From the NCBI GenBank assembly GCA_030615505.1, contig JAUWZD010000004.1, positions 1-64,000 of the forward strand: a DNA stretch of 64,000 bases, written 5' to 3'. Shown here one piece after another: positions 33,822 through 44,000 of this stretch. The first letter of the stretch is position 1; every line of letters begins with the position of its first letter. The notes beneath the pieces are model-generated. The model had not been told where the DNA came from, searched no databases, and saw only the letters and a list, made by a program, of their open reading frames with translations. A program made the position numbers and the translations under genes. The DNA is from Spirochaetales bacterium (lineage in GTDB: Bacteria > Spirochaetota > Spirochaetia > SZUA-6 > DRHE01).

Positions 33822-34431
33822 TGCAGATGTGATATGGGGAGTGGCCGGAAAGTACTGTGCTGGGAAGAATGCCCTCATCAGATTTCTGATACAGAAGGGA
33901 TTCTCCGTAATTGACTGTGACCGGATTGGCCATCAGGTACTCAAGAGGGAAAAGCAGAAAAAAAGGGTTTTAAAGCGTTTCGGAGCACAGGTATTGACCA
34001 CAGATGGAGAGATAGATCGAAAGGAGCTGGGAAAACTGGTATTCAGGTATTCCTGCGCCAGAAGGGATCTGGAGAAGATTCTTCATCCCGAAATGGTTAA
34101 AGAGGTCAAATCCCGGCTTGAAACCCTTAAGCGGCCTGTAGCAATTAATGCCGCCGTTCTCTTCAGGATGGGTCTGCAGCAATTTTGCAGCCTGGTTATC
34201 TGTGTACAGGCTCCCCTTACCGTACGGCTCTTCAGAGCCATTAAACGGGACAGGCTCTCATTTAGCCAGGCCCTGATGAGGATTTTATCCCAGAGAAGAA
34301 TCTGTCCTAAATTCAATGTAAATGGGGTCGATATTTACAGTATGAAGAACAATGGAAGTTTGATCCAATTGCAAGAACAGGCTCATGAATTACTCAAGGA
34401 GAGAGGAATCAAGGAACTTCATCATGGATAA
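33787..34431 (+). CDS. coaE: Dephospho-CoA kinase
   Basis: A 214-aa protein phosphorylating dephospho-CoA at the last step of CoA synthesis. It has FSVIDCDRIGHQVL and HPEMVKEVKSRLE, both CoaE landmarks. The P-loop reads GVAGKYCAGKNALI, with Asn instead of Ser/Thr after GK; I recall similar loops in treponemal CoaE. The TTG start at 33787 lies inside polA. A GTG at 33808 is possible. Confidence 0.85.
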   Translation: MKSEKAGVTSISADVIWGVAGKYCAGKNALIRFLIQKGFSVIDCDRIGHQVLKREKQKKRVLKRFGAQVLTTDGEIDRKELGKLVFRYSCARRDLEKILHPEMVKEVKSRLETLKRPVAINAAVLFRMGLQQFCSLVICVQAPLTVRLFRAIKRDRLSFSQALMRILSQRRICPKFNVNGVDIYSMKNNGSLIQLQEQAHELLKERGIKELHHG

Positions 34432-35080
34432 GCATAAAATTCTCTGGGTAATATTTTCCGTTAGTTTATTGCTGATAGTAATTCTTGCCGGGGGATTGTA
34501 TTTCCTCCGGCCGATACCTCAAGATAGAATGGATACAGCCTCACAGGAGGCTCCCTTGTTTCAGGAATTCGATATCTTTGAGTATGTTCGCGGGAAACAG
34601 GAACTGCCGGGTCTGCAGACTCTGAAGACAGATGAAGAGGAACCGGAGGAGTTGGTAATTGTTGTGGGTGAGAAGGTCGAAGAGAAGGAAGGAAAAGAGG
34701 CTGTTATTAAAGCGCCACCGAAAATAGAACAGATTCGCCCATCTGTTAAACCTAAACCTAAGCCCCCGGTATCTACTCCTATTTCAAAGCAAAAACCCAA
34801 ACCAGCGCCAAGACAGGTTAAGGTCAATGAATATTGGATACAGACCGGATCTTATAAGAGTCATTACAGAGCGGAGCTCATGGCAAACCTACTGGCTGAG
34901 CAGGGGCTGGCAGGGGCAATAACAATACGTGAGATTGGGGGGCAAACCTATTACAGGGTTCGCATAGGTCCTTATACAAGCAAATGGGAAGCGGAAAAGT
35001 TTCTATCCTGGGTTAAAGCCATTCAGGGACTGGAATCCAGCTATGTCTCCTTAGTACATTCCAAACGCTCCATTCCCTGA
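34424..35080 (+). CDS. Membrane-anchored SPOR-domain protein
   Basis: A 218-aa protein starting at ATG 34424, overlapping coaE. It has a single N-terminal transmembrane helix (about 8-28), a Pro/Lys/Glu-rich periplasmic linker (60-140) and a C-terminal SPOR domain (YWIQTGSYKSHYRAELMANLL… YYRVRIGPYTSKWEAEKFL). SPOR domains bind septal peptidoglycan stripped of stem peptides, so a role in division is likely. The layout is like FtsN/DedD. Confidence 0.85.
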   Translation: MDKHKILWVIFSVSLLLIVILAGGLYFLRPIPQDRMDTASQEAPLFQEFDIFEYVRGKQELPGLQTLKTDEEEPEELVIVVGEKVEEKEGKEAVIKAPPKIEQIRPSVKPKPKPPVSTPISKQKPKPAPRQVKVNEYWIQTGSYKSHYRAELMANLLAEQGLAGAITIREIGGQTYYRVRIGPYTSKWEAEKFLSWVKAIQGLESSYVSLVHSKRSIP

Positions 35081-35089
35081 AAGCAGGGC

Positions 35090-35536
35090 ATGTTACTCAG
35101 CCCATCATTAATTACAGCCGTTGCCGTTCAGATACTCTGCCAGGCTTTTAAAGTTATCTACTATTCACTTAAAAAAAGACAATTGGACCTATCTTACTTC
35201 ATTTCTGCCGGCGGAATGCCCAGTGCTCATTCGGCCTTTGTGACTGCCCTTACCCTTTCTTTAGGCTTATATCACGGATTCATTTCCGAATTTTTTGCTA
35301 TTTCCTCTGTTTTTTCCCTTATAATTATCTACGACGCCATCAAACTTAGAGGCGCGGTCCAGAGTCATTCCCGGATACTGCTTAAGATCGTTCAATATTT
35401 ACCGGATCAGTTCCAGGGGGGAGATCAAAAAATACCACAGATGGTAGGCCATTCCCTGCCGGAGGTAATAGCCGGTCTTATTGTGGGTGGGGTTCTTTCT
35501 GGAATGCTTTTTTTATTCTTTAAGCACCTTAATTAA
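35090..35536 (+). CDS. Divergent PAP2 (DUF212) family membrane protein
   Basis: A 148-aa integral membrane protein with the family motif SAGGMPSAHSAFVTALTLSLGL, FGV-type acidic loop IIYDAIKLRGAVQSHSRIL and PEVIAGLIVG. It is related to acid phosphatase/PAP2 membrane enzymes, though the substrate is unknown. It starts 9 bp after the SPOR gene and overlaps the convergent nitroreductase by 24 bp. Confidence 0.85.
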   Translation: MLLSPSLITAVAVQILCQAFKVIYYSLKKRQLDLSYFISAGGMPSAHSAFVTALTLSLGLYHGFISEFFAISSVFSLIIIYDAIKLRGAVQSHSRILLKIVQYLPDQFQGGDQKIPQMVGHSLPEVIAGLIVGGVLSGMLFLFFKHLN

Positions 35537-36097
35537 CAGCTCATTGAGCGACCGCTTGGGGACATGATGGCTGCCGTCAGGTTCCCGATAATACTTGATT
35601 GAACCGTCTTCCCCGATATGCTCCAATACGACCTTCTCCACCGGTTTGCCAAGGGCAAGGACTAAAGCGATCTCAAGATTATCCTGAAGCTTCAGGATCT
35701 TACTCAGTTTATTTCTCAGAACGGATCCGAACATGCAGCCTCCAAATCCGAGGGAGGTGGCGCCCAGGAGCATTGTTTGAGCCGCAATACCTACGTCCAT
35801 ACCGGCGGATTCTTTAATTCTTTTGTCAATCAGGATGATAATATAAGCTGTAGGCCTCTCCGATGCATCGGGACCGGGCCAGTCCTTTAAATAACCTGCC
35901 CAGGAGAGGGTTTCGAATATCTTTTCATTCCATTCAGAAGAACAGCAGATTATATATTTCAGCGGCTGCATATTAGCAGCAGATGGTGTTCGCCGGGCCA
36001 GCTCAATCAAAGAGGTCAGGATTGAGCAGTCGATACTTTCGTTAGTGTTAAAGCGCCTGTAACTGCGTGTCCTGGTGACGAGGCTTTGAAATTTCAT
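35513..36097 (-). CDS. Nitroreductase-family flavoprotein (1)
   Basis: A 194-aa FMN-binding nitroreductase with TRRS-like YRRFNTNESID at the N-terminus, ARRTPSAANMQPLKY (FMN phosphate contacts) and GIAAQTMLLGATSLGFGGCMFGSV. Substrates are unknown. A second, shorter nitroreductase occurs at 39646. Confidence 0.87.
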   Translation of the reverse strand: MKFQSLVTRTRSYRRFNTNESIDCSILTSLIELARRTPSAANMQPLKYIICCSSEWNEKIFETLSWAGYLKDWPGPDASERPTAYIIILIDKRIKESAGMDVGIAAQTMLLGATSLGFGGCMFGSVLRNKLSKILKLQDNLEIALVLALGKPVEKVVLEHIGEDGSIKYYREPDGSHHVPKRSLNELLIKVLKE

Positions 36098-36120
36098 ATA
36101 TGTCCTCCTTAAAAAGATTT

Positions 36121-37293
36121 TTATGGCTTTTTCTTGAGGAGACTGGCCCTGGTCAGTCCGGATCCGGAGATACTCTGCCGGATGTGCGCCACAGCCTCTT
36201 CAACTTTTCTTTTTTTATTGAATGGATCGTCAAAGAGCTCCCATTGTGTGGACAGATCCTGTTTCTTGACATTGGCCGTGCCAACCCCAATCAGCCTGAC
36301 CGGTGTGCTGCCGTCCCATCGTTTTTTTAGCAATTCCGTAGCAATCGAATATATTTCATCCGAGGAGGTAATCCAGTGCTTTATGGTTTTCTGGCTGCCT
36401 GTGGTATTAAAATCAAAAAAGCGCAGCTTAAGACGCACCGTGTTAGTTTTCCACCCTCCCTTTATCAAACGGTACATTATCTGCTGGGAAAGCTCCAGTA
36501 TTGATCTTTTAATTGTGCTTTGATCATTTTTATCGCTTTCAAATGTAATTTCACTGCTTATGGAATGGCTTTTGGGCTTTTCCGGATATATATTTCCAGG
36601 ATCTTTCCCACGGGCAGCATTATAGAGATAGCGGCCGCATGCCTCCCCCATCATGGAACGGAGAATATCCTCAGGAATCTCTCGCAGGCGTTTTACTGAT
36701 CTTATGTTTAATTCCAGCAGGCGGGAGAGTGTTTTTTTCCCAACACCCCAGAGATCTTTGAGCTGCAATTTGTCTAAAAAGAGTATCTCTTCTCCCGGCT
36801 TTACCATGGTAAGCCCGTCGGGCTTACCATATTCTGAAGCCAGTTTAGCTAAATATTTATTTGGGGCGATCCCAACAGAAAGTATCAAGCCTGTTTCCTC
36901 GAAAATTTGTTTTTTAATTGTATCTGCCAGGGCAAGGGGCGGGCCGTAAAGACGCTTAGTACCGCTTAAATCTAAAAAGGCCTCATCAATTGAAATCTGT
37001 CTGAACACGGGCGTATACGATTCCAGGATCGACATAACGTGATCAGAAACCTGAAGATATCGCTCCATTCTGCCCGGTAAAAAAACGGCCTGAGGACATT
37101 TTCTATAAGCCTGGGAGATCGGCATAGCGGAGCGGATTCCGAAACGCCTCGCCTCGTATGAGCAGGAGGAAACAACACCCCTGCTGCCGGGACGAGCTCC
37201 AACAATAACCGGTTTACCTTTAATATTGGGATTATCGAGCTGTTCAACTGATGCATAAAAGGCATCTAAATCTACATGAAAGATAACTTTCAC
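36121..37293 (-). CDS. dinB: DNA polymerase IV (translesion)
   Basis: A 390-aa Y-family polymerase. It has HVDLDAFYASVEQLD at the N-terminus (catalytic Asp), the second acidic motif SIDEAFLDLSG, the fingers segment SSCSYEARRFGIRSAMP, two HhH motifs (LWGVGKKTLSRLLEL) and a little-finger domain up to about 340. The C-terminus lacks an obvious QLxLF clamp motif, but STQWELFDDP (about 356-365) is a plausible beta-clamp peptide. Confidence 0.93.
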   Translation of the reverse strand: MKVIFHVDLDAFYASVEQLDNPNIKGKPVIVGARPGSRGVVSSCSYEARRFGIRSAMPISQAYRKCPQAVFLPGRMERYLQVSDHVMSILESYTPVFRQISIDEAFLDLSGTKRLYGPPLALADTIKKQIFEETGLILSVGIAPNKYLAKLASEYGKPDGLTMVKPGEEILFLDKLQLKDLWGVGKKTLSRLLELNIRSVKRLREIPEDILRSMMGEACGRYLYNAARGKDPGNIYPEKPKSHSISSEITFESDKNDQSTIKRSILELSQQIMYRLIKGGWKTNTVRLKLRFFDFNTTGSQKTIKHWITSSDEIYSIATELLKKRWDGSTPVRLIGVGTANVKKQDLSTQWELFDDPFNKKRKVEEAVAHIRQSISGSGLTRASLLKKKP

Positions 37294-37367
37294 CCGATCT
37301 CCTTAAGTAAGAAAGATATCCTGTATAGAATTAATCCTAATGAGGGTTTAAAAAACTGTCAAATAGA

Positions 37368-39614
37368 TCATGTTTTAATATTTAGAGTGTTTTTAAAGGT
37401 GGAGCGTGAATTTATATCCTTATAGAGTGCGTAGATTTTAAAACCATCCGGAGAAGCTAAGTATTCTAAAGTAACTGTCAAATCAAATGTCATATCCCTG
37501 GGGAGTGTAAGTTGAACCAGAAGGGGAATGGGTGGATTTACTCCGATAAGGATTTGATATTCCCTGCCCCCCGGCTGCCGGATATAAGGAAAGTTGGAAT
37601 CAAAAAGGACAAATTCATCCTGGGCAATAAGAGTAAGTTTCAATCTGAAAGGATTCCCTTTAGGGACTAAAGCAAGGTTTATGTTTTTTCTATCTAGAAA
37701 ACCGGTACTGGACAGCTCTGTTTCCAGTATATCCGGAATCTCCGGCAGGGTAAGCTTAAAGGAGCCGGCATTAGTATCAAGTAATTTCATTTTCCTGTTA
37801 TTCAAGAGATACAATTTGCCAATGGGAGCGGGGCTGGAAAGTTTGAGATAATAGTCAGAGATTCTCCGATCAATGAAATACCGGGCTAAGATGGGCTGCT
37901 TATTCTTTTCATTATAGGGGGAATAGATCAGAAAGATGAGAAAAAGGATGAAAAGCATAAGGGAAAAAAATGCTACGATACTAAGGCGCCAGGTATTTCG
38001 CTTGATCCTTCCGGGAGAGCGTAGAATCATTCTTAACCGGATGAGCATCAGGATGAAGGGTATAAGTACGACCGCTAAAAGAAGATTGCCCCAGATTTTT
38101 GAGAGCAGTATAACCCGACAGAACTCTAGTTTGGGCAGTGCAAAAAGCTCAATAACGGTTTTAAGAATCCAATAGGGCGAAGCAAGGAAAAAGAGAATTT
38201 TCAAAGGTCTATTTGAAGTTGCTGAGAAGAGTAAGGTGAATGTAAGTGCCCATACGAAATAGTATGTAAAAGAAATATTGATAAGGGCCAATATCAGGAT
38301 ATCGAGCACAAGAAACAGTATGGCCGAAGCTGAATAGAAACTCCCATTTCGAGAGAAGTGAAGCTTCTTTAAAAAACCAAATAAACTAATGAATATAAGA
38401 AAAGGGAGGGTCAACTTAAATGCTAAAAAGAGAAGGGGAAACGCAGTCCAGAGTGTTTCCATACGGCGGATGCAGAGGATTCCTTCCAGCACCAGGGTTG
38501 AAATGAATAGAAGAGTAAAACTTATCAGGATGAAAACAGGTAAGTTCCAGATATTCCTGAATAGTGTTTTAAGATATTTTTTCATCATTTTCGAAAAAAT
38601 CAAGGCATACAGCAGGACGAGTGACATTATGGTGATAAGAATTATCAGATAGCTCCTCTCACCAATACTGAAATAAAAGTCACGGACCTGAAAGAACAGA
38701 TAATGACGGTCCCAGGTTTCCGGAATCCCCTCTTCAAAGGACTTCAGGAAGGTATTAAAAAAAAGATCAAATGAAAAAACCCAGTTTTCCCTTTCCATGG
38801 GGCTTATGCCTTTATATTCGCCTTCAAAGCATATTGCCGGGTAACCGGCGAATAAAAAGGGCTCGATGATCGTCCTCTTTGAATCGAGTCCAATCCTGAA
38901 GATTTGATTTTCATTCCCACGCACCAAAAAGAAGAGATCAGTTTCTTTCAATGCATCTGTACATCGTTCAAACAGCCAGTAGGGGGCGACAATTCCTCTG
39001 CCCCCGCCCCGGACATGAAGCCTTGAGGGTATGGTTTTCATGTTCAGATATAAGACCATGACCCGATATTCCGGGTAGAAATCGCGCAGGAACAGTCTGC
39101 TCCCCATAGGATAATCCGGTTCCTCACCATATTCGGCGCCAAGAAACAGCACTTTAACGGTGATTGGTGGTTTTTCAATCTTAAGCTGTTCTAAGATGCT
39201 CATAGCTAAAGCGATATTGATAGAGCAGTCGTATTCCTTATCTGCCTCTGGGGGATGATTCAAGGGTACGGCCAGAATCAAGGTATCCTCCGTTTTACCT
39301 GTGATGGTGGCTTCCAGGGATGAAGAAAATGAATGATTTAAATCAGACTCCTGAAAATCAAAGCGGTTAAAGGAGATATTATAATTCTTGAGCCGTTCTT
39401 CGATAAAGGCCAGAATCTCATTTTCCGCTTTTGATCCTTCAATTCTCGGATAATGAGATTGGAGCAAGGAAAGATCATTCATGATTACTCTTGGATCAGA
39501 CGGAATGGCAGACTGTGGGAAAATGTATTCGGGAAAAAACAGGAAAAGCAGTAATAGAAATTTTAGAAGCATGGGTAAGCTTAGAATAGCTGAGCAAAAA
39601 AATGATTGCAACAT
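37368..39614 (-). CDS. M28-like zinc peptidase fused to a polytopic membrane domain
   Basis: A 748-aa protein. An N-terminal signal/TM helix (about 13-33) precedes a M28 aminopeptidase-like domain (35-290) with LILAVPLNHPPEAD, YDCSINIALAMSIL and FLGAEYGEEPDYPMGSRLF. The zinc ligands are only partly conserved: the His is kept, but the AHxDS and DNxSG motifs are altered. About eight hydrophobic helices follow (330-560), then a C-terminal beta-rich domain (about 590-748) outside the membrane. The arrangement is like ER metallopeptidase-type membrane M28 proteins. Function is unknown. Confidence 0.72.
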   Translation of the reverse strand: MLQSFFCSAILSLPMLLKFLLLLFLFFPEYIFPQSAIPSDPRVIMNDLSLLQSHYPRIEGSKAENEILAFIEERLKNYNISFNRFDFQESDLNHSFSSSLEATITGKTEDTLILAVPLNHPPEADKEYDCSINIALAMSILEQLKIEKPPITVKVLFLGAEYGEEPDYPMGSRLFLRDFYPEYRVMVLYLNMKTIPSRLHVRGGGRGIVAPYWLFERCTDALKETDLFFLVRGNENQIFRIGLDSKRTIIEPFLFAGYPAICFEGEYKGISPMERENWVFSFDLFFNTFLKSFEEGIPETWDRHYLFFQVRDFYFSIGERSYLIILITIMSLVLLYALIFSKMMKKYLKTLFRNIWNLPVFILISFTLLFISTLVLEGILCIRRMETLWTAFPLLFLAFKLTLPFLIFISLFGFLKKLHFSRNGSFYSASAILFLVLDILILALINISFTYYFVWALTFTLLFSATSNRPLKILFFLASPYWILKTVIELFALPKLEFCRVILLSKIWGNLLLAVVLIPFILMLIRLRMILRSPGRIKRNTWRLSIVAFFSLMLFILFLIFLIYSPYNEKNKQPILARYFIDRRISDYYLKLSSPAPIGKLYLLNNRKMKLLDTNAGSFKLTLPEIPDILETELSSTGFLDRKNINLALVPKGNPFRLKLTLIAQDEFVLFDSNFPYIRQPGGREYQILIGVNPPIPLLVQLTLPRDMTFDLTVTLEYLASPDGFKIYALYKDINSRSTFKNTLNIKT

Positions 39615-39645
39615 ATAAGTTAATATTTTATTATTCAGGACTGTA

Positions 39646-40155
39646 ATGGAAGTAATGCTCCAGATACTAAAAAGACAGAGTATCAGAAAATATAAACCGG
39701 ATCCTGTTGAAAAAGAGAAGATAGAAAGAATTCTCGAAGCAGGAAGACTTGCTCCGTCCGCTAAGAACCGGCAGGAGTGGCGTTTTATAGTGATTCAGAA
39801 ACAAGAGCTTCGCAAACGTATACAGGAGGCAGCTTTCGGTCAGGATTCTGTTGGCGAAGCCCCTGTAATCATTACTATTTGCACCACGAATATCGGCTAC
39901 CGTATGCCGAACGGGCAGTTATCTTACCCGGTTGATTTAAGTATAGCCGCTTCCTTCATGCTCCTTCAGGCTGTGAGTGAGGGACTGGGCACATGCTGTA
40001 TTACCACTTTTAATGAAGAGACCGTAAAAGAAATCATCAACGCGCCCTATGCTATGCGTGTAGTAATGCTTTTGCTCATAGGATATGCTGGTGAAAAGCC
40101 CGAACCTACAGACAGAAAGAAGCTTAAAAGCATTGTTTCTTACGATCACTGGTAA
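39646..40155 (+). CDS. Nitroreductase-family flavoprotein (2)
   Basis: A 169-aa short nitroreductase (RQSIRKYKPDPVEKEKIERILEAGRLAPSAKNRQEWRFIV, continuing with LSIAASFMLLQAVSEGLGTCC). It binds FMN and reduces NAD(P)H-linked substrates. Its size is typical of the anaerobe-type short subfamily. It is divergent from the M28 gene and converges with PilZ. Confidence 0.88.
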   Translation: MEVMLQILKRQSIRKYKPDPVEKEKIERILEAGRLAPSAKNRQEWRFIVIQKQELRKRIQEAAFGQDSVGEAPVIITICTTNIGYRMPNGQLSYPVDLSIAASFMLLQAVSEGLGTCCITTFNEETVKEIINAPYAMRVVMLLLIGYAGEKPEPTDRKKLKSIVSYDHW

Positions 40156-40180
40156 TTCCGGCCGATAGATCTGTGTGCTG

Positions 40181-40510
40181 TCAAGTGTAGTACTCGTAGA
40201 GCTTCTGTAAATTCTCCTGGTTCTTATCACCCGGCTGAGGTTTGACTCTCCCGCCCACGGAGAAGTACATAGAATCAGAACGAGTCCAGATTACCTGGAA
40301 AATTACCTTACAATCCGGAATTCCTATTACTTTTCCAGGCTTGATTATTAGTGTCAATAAATCCTCTTTTTTTACAGGGAACTGTCTGATGAAGGAAATC
40401 TGACATCCCGATTCACTTACATCTCTTAAATAGCCGGGGATATTCTCCTCTACAAGAATAACATGAGCATAGGCCTTACTTCTATCTTCCCTTCTCATTT
40501 CATTCAGCAT
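40181..40510 (-). CDS. PilZ-domain protein (c-di-GMP receptor)
   Basis: A 109-aa protein with the PilZ pattern RREDR near the N-terminus (RxxxR) and, about 25 residues on, LRDVSESGCQISF (D/NxSxxG), which bind c-di-GMP. It starts inside the end of the HATPase gene (11-bp overlap), so the two are co-translated. It could link c-di-GMP levels to the HATPase/TPR signalling block. Confidence 0.82.
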   Translation of the reverse strand: MLNEMRREDRSKAYAHVILVEENIPGYLRDVSESGCQISFIRQFPVKKEDLLTLIIKPGKVIGIPDCKVIFQVIWTRSDSMYFSVGGRVKPQPGDKNQENLQKLYEYYT

Positions 40511-40985
40511 ATAGGTCTGCTCCTGTAGCTGCTTTAATAAGAGTTCCCAATATTGGACCGGAACTCCAGGCTACGGGTTCCTCATTTTTATTAAAAAAAA
40601 TAATCTCAAAGATTGGAAATGTTCTTTTAGCCAGCAGCAGGCCCATACCAAAGCGTAAATAGTTATGTTTTTTTTGATATTCTAAAAACTTAAGACCTGT
40701 ATTGTCGATATTATTGGGATCGTCCTCCAGGTTGTAGGGAAGATTACCGGGATCGAACCCTCCACCGAAATCTTTGATGCTTACCTCCAGATTGTTATCG
40801 TTAATATTGAAGGTTATAATTATATTTTTTTTAACATTTTTTTCCCTGTGCGCACGGAGCGAATTGCTGAGAAGCTCTAATACAGCATATCTTATATTAT
40901 CCTGCTCATTTATATAATCCGGAAAACTTAAATAGTTCAATATATCAAGGATATCCCGGAAATTCGCTTCCGGATAAATATTCAT
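40500..40985 (-). CDS. Stand-alone HATPase (histidine kinase-like ATP-binding) protein
   Basis: A 161-aa protein starting at ATG 40985 after a GGCGGG site. It has the GHKL ATPase boxes: N-box ELLSNSLRAH, G1 DFGGGFDPG and G2 RFGMGLLLAKR. No dimerisation or phospho-acceptor His domain is present, so it resembles anti-sigma or RsbW-type kinases rather than a sensor kinase. It is followed by a PilZ gene and divergent from the large TPR gene. An in-frame TTG at 41036 is an alternative start. Confidence 0.75.
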   Translation of the reverse strand: MNIYPEANFRDILDILNYLSFPDYINEQDNIRYAVLELLSNSLRAHREKNVKKNIIITFNINDNNLEVSIKDFGGGFDPGNLPYNLEDDPNNIDNTGLKFLEYQKKHNYLRFGMGLLLAKRTFPIFEIIFFNKNEEPVAWSSGPILGTLIKAATGADLYAE

Positions 40986-41014
40986 TTTTACCCGCCTGCT
41001 CGATTTTCCATGAA

Positions 41015-44000
41015 TTGAGAGAAAAGATTCATTCAAACAGATATACCTTTGAAAAACCAGTCATTTTATTGTTTAATGTAATTATGTTGTATCTTCTATT
41101 AAAGATATTTAATTATAAACAATTGCAAAAAGTAAACCAAGGCCTTACAGAGGATATCCAAAATAATTTAAAGAAAATAGCTGAATCAGCAGGAATCGCT
41201 TACTTAGGTAATCGTGATGGAAACCTGCTCTACGCTTTAGGAGATGAAAAAAGGCTCGATCCACAGAAGGCAATTGAGTCCGTACGGCAGTTTTATAAGC
41301 AGCTTCATAGTACTGAGGAAGATCTTTTCGGTTTTAACTTATTGGTATCTCTGCTGGATGAAGACTCCGAAACCGCCCAGAAAAAAATGAGAGAATCTCT
41401 CCTTACTATTAATAGCTATGAGGAAATCTGGCTTGAGGAAAAAGCTGAAATCTTTTTTTCAGGCCGTGTGGCATCGAGGAAAATCGAAGATTTCTGGCTT
41501 GTCCTTCCTCAGACAGGTTATGCTGCAGTTGCGCCGGACCGGCATAAAAATATCTGGGATAGAGAGGCATCAATAAAGAGGATTCTGAAAACTGTAATGT
41601 TAAAAGATACCATGTGTCTATATATTTCCGGTTCTAATGCTTCTGAAAGAAGACTCCTGGTTGATTCAGTTTTAAGCCGGTTTTTAGAAAAAACAAATGT
41701 AATGAATGTTCCCAGGATATTCACTCTATTTAATAGACGCTCTGTAATTCATCCATTTCTTAACAGCATTGATCCTGAGTTCTTGAACCTGGTTGATCAG
41801 TTTCTTTACAGGTATGAATTAAATGTTTGGAACGAGCTGGGAGATCTCCTTAGCTTCCTAAAAAACACACCTACCGGTAACATGTACCCTGATCATTTAA
41901 GCCAGGATTTTCATCTGGCCTATCAGCTCTATTTAATTGCCTATTTCCGGATGATGGAAGAGAATCTCCTACCCCCAATTCTAGTCTGTGAGGATATTGA
42001 AACCTATAATTCACATTCTCTTAAGGCCTTAAAGATTTTGCTTAAGGGTTTTTCCAGGCTTTCTTCATTTAAACCGATTCTTACCTCAGGGAAGAAAGGA
42101 ATGAAATGTGAGTTCAATTTCTTAAAAATACGTACTGTATCCATTCGTCCCTTAAGCCCGAAAAAAATCAGAGGCTTTTCCTCAAAACTAGTCCCCGCTC
42201 TGAATATCTCTGAGAAGGATAGTTTTCAGATTCAGAAATATACTAAAGGACACGTTATTCCGTTGGTTCACTTTCTTAAGATTTTGGAGAAGAGGGAACA
42301 GATCCCGGATGAGAATGGATCATTTTCATGGATTCATAATGCAGAAACTATAGCTTTATTTTCAGGACATCCCATTGCTGTTTCATGGTATTTCATAAAC
42401 TACCTTCCTGAGCACATGAAGAGATTCCTGTACATTATTTACCTGCAAGCAGGATTATTGAACCGCCTGCAGTTAACATCTTTTTTATATTCTCAAGGGT
42501 TGTCAGATGAAATAATTTTTCGATCACTAACAGATTTAATTCATTACGGCTTGATCGCCAGCGGTGAATACGTAATTCCCCTCTTTCCGGCAATTCGTGA
42601 AAAACTCAAGAAAAGCATAATAAGCTCGGAGAGCAATTTAGAAGAAGAATTTACTGAATTTTTAATCGGTCTGTGGAGGGGCGGCAGCTTTCCTCATTTA
42701 GTGCTTCTGTTTTTTTTCCTATTGAATATGAAAGAATCCCTTTCCAAGACGGCTGAAGCAAAATATGACAGGTATGCACTGGAGATTCTTGTCCAGACCC
42801 TGGAGCGGAAAATAGCCGAGTTGGATTTTGAAGGTGTACAGCTTTTATTAAATCAAAAACACCTAAGCCTTCTCTCTCTAAGTCCCGATGAACAGAGGGG
42901 TCTGAAACTCTTCATATACTCTGTAAAGATCAGATCAGCTCTGCTGTCAGGAAATATTCAGGAGGTTGAAGATCTTCATACTGAAGCTGTTGTCTTAAGC
43001 AGCGGATACAGGGTTAATCCTTTAAAGGGCAGACTATTCCTGCAGATTGCCCGTTTTTATGAAATGAAAGGAGATCCTGTTATTGCCCTGGATTGGGCTA
43101 AGAAATCGCTTATCCAGTTTCAGAACTCTGGGGTTCCTGGGTCTCAGGTTCCTTGGTCTCAGGTTCCTGGGGGAGAGCTCTTAGCCACTATTGAAATAGG
43201 ATCGGCTATGCTGGCTCTGGGAAAAATAGAGGAAGCTTTAGAATATTTTTCTTTCAGTGATCAGGTTCGAGACAGCTTGTTTCCTATTGAAGAGCTCCGT
43301 GCTTCAGCCCTTAAGGCTGTGGCACTGTTTATAAAAGGAAATCTCTCACGCGCTCAGACGGAGGTGCAAAAGGGGCTTGAGCAGGCTCAAGCTCTTAAGC
43401 GAAGGGAGTGGGAGCTTTTCTTGGACTTTCTGGACGCCAGGATTCTATTTGAGCTGGGCGCCTGCCAGGATGCAATTCCGGTTCTTCTGCGAGGTCTGGC
43501 AATGGCAGAGCTTTATTCCATTGAGCCGGCAAAGAAAATTTTTTATCGATGGCTGGGAAGATCCTACGCTTACATGGGCAGGCTTGAAACAGCAGAAAGT
43601 GTGCTTGATTCATGCGAAGATGCAGCCGAAAAGCTTTATTTTTTAGGAGAGGTCCATTTTTTCAGGGGGGATAATGCCAGGGCGCTTGAGGCCTGTGAAA
43701 GCGCCTCCTCTTTAACGGGAACTGAAGATCTCTATCCAGGCGAACGGATACTGTGGACTGATGGCTTTGCCGCTGTTGAAGGAAGATGCTTTTCCCTGCT
43801 GACCGGAAGCGCCCTGCTGATTCGGCTGATCCAATCATTTAAAGCCTATCTCCAGGGACTTGAAGGTGGCGTTGAGCAGGGGATTGAGCATTTATACAGG
43901 ATCACCCGCGGGGAGAAGATCCCTGAAGTGGATCCATATTTAAGTATTTATCATTATTTCTATGCCAGTACTCTTCCGGACGTGGGAAAAGGTGAGGTCG

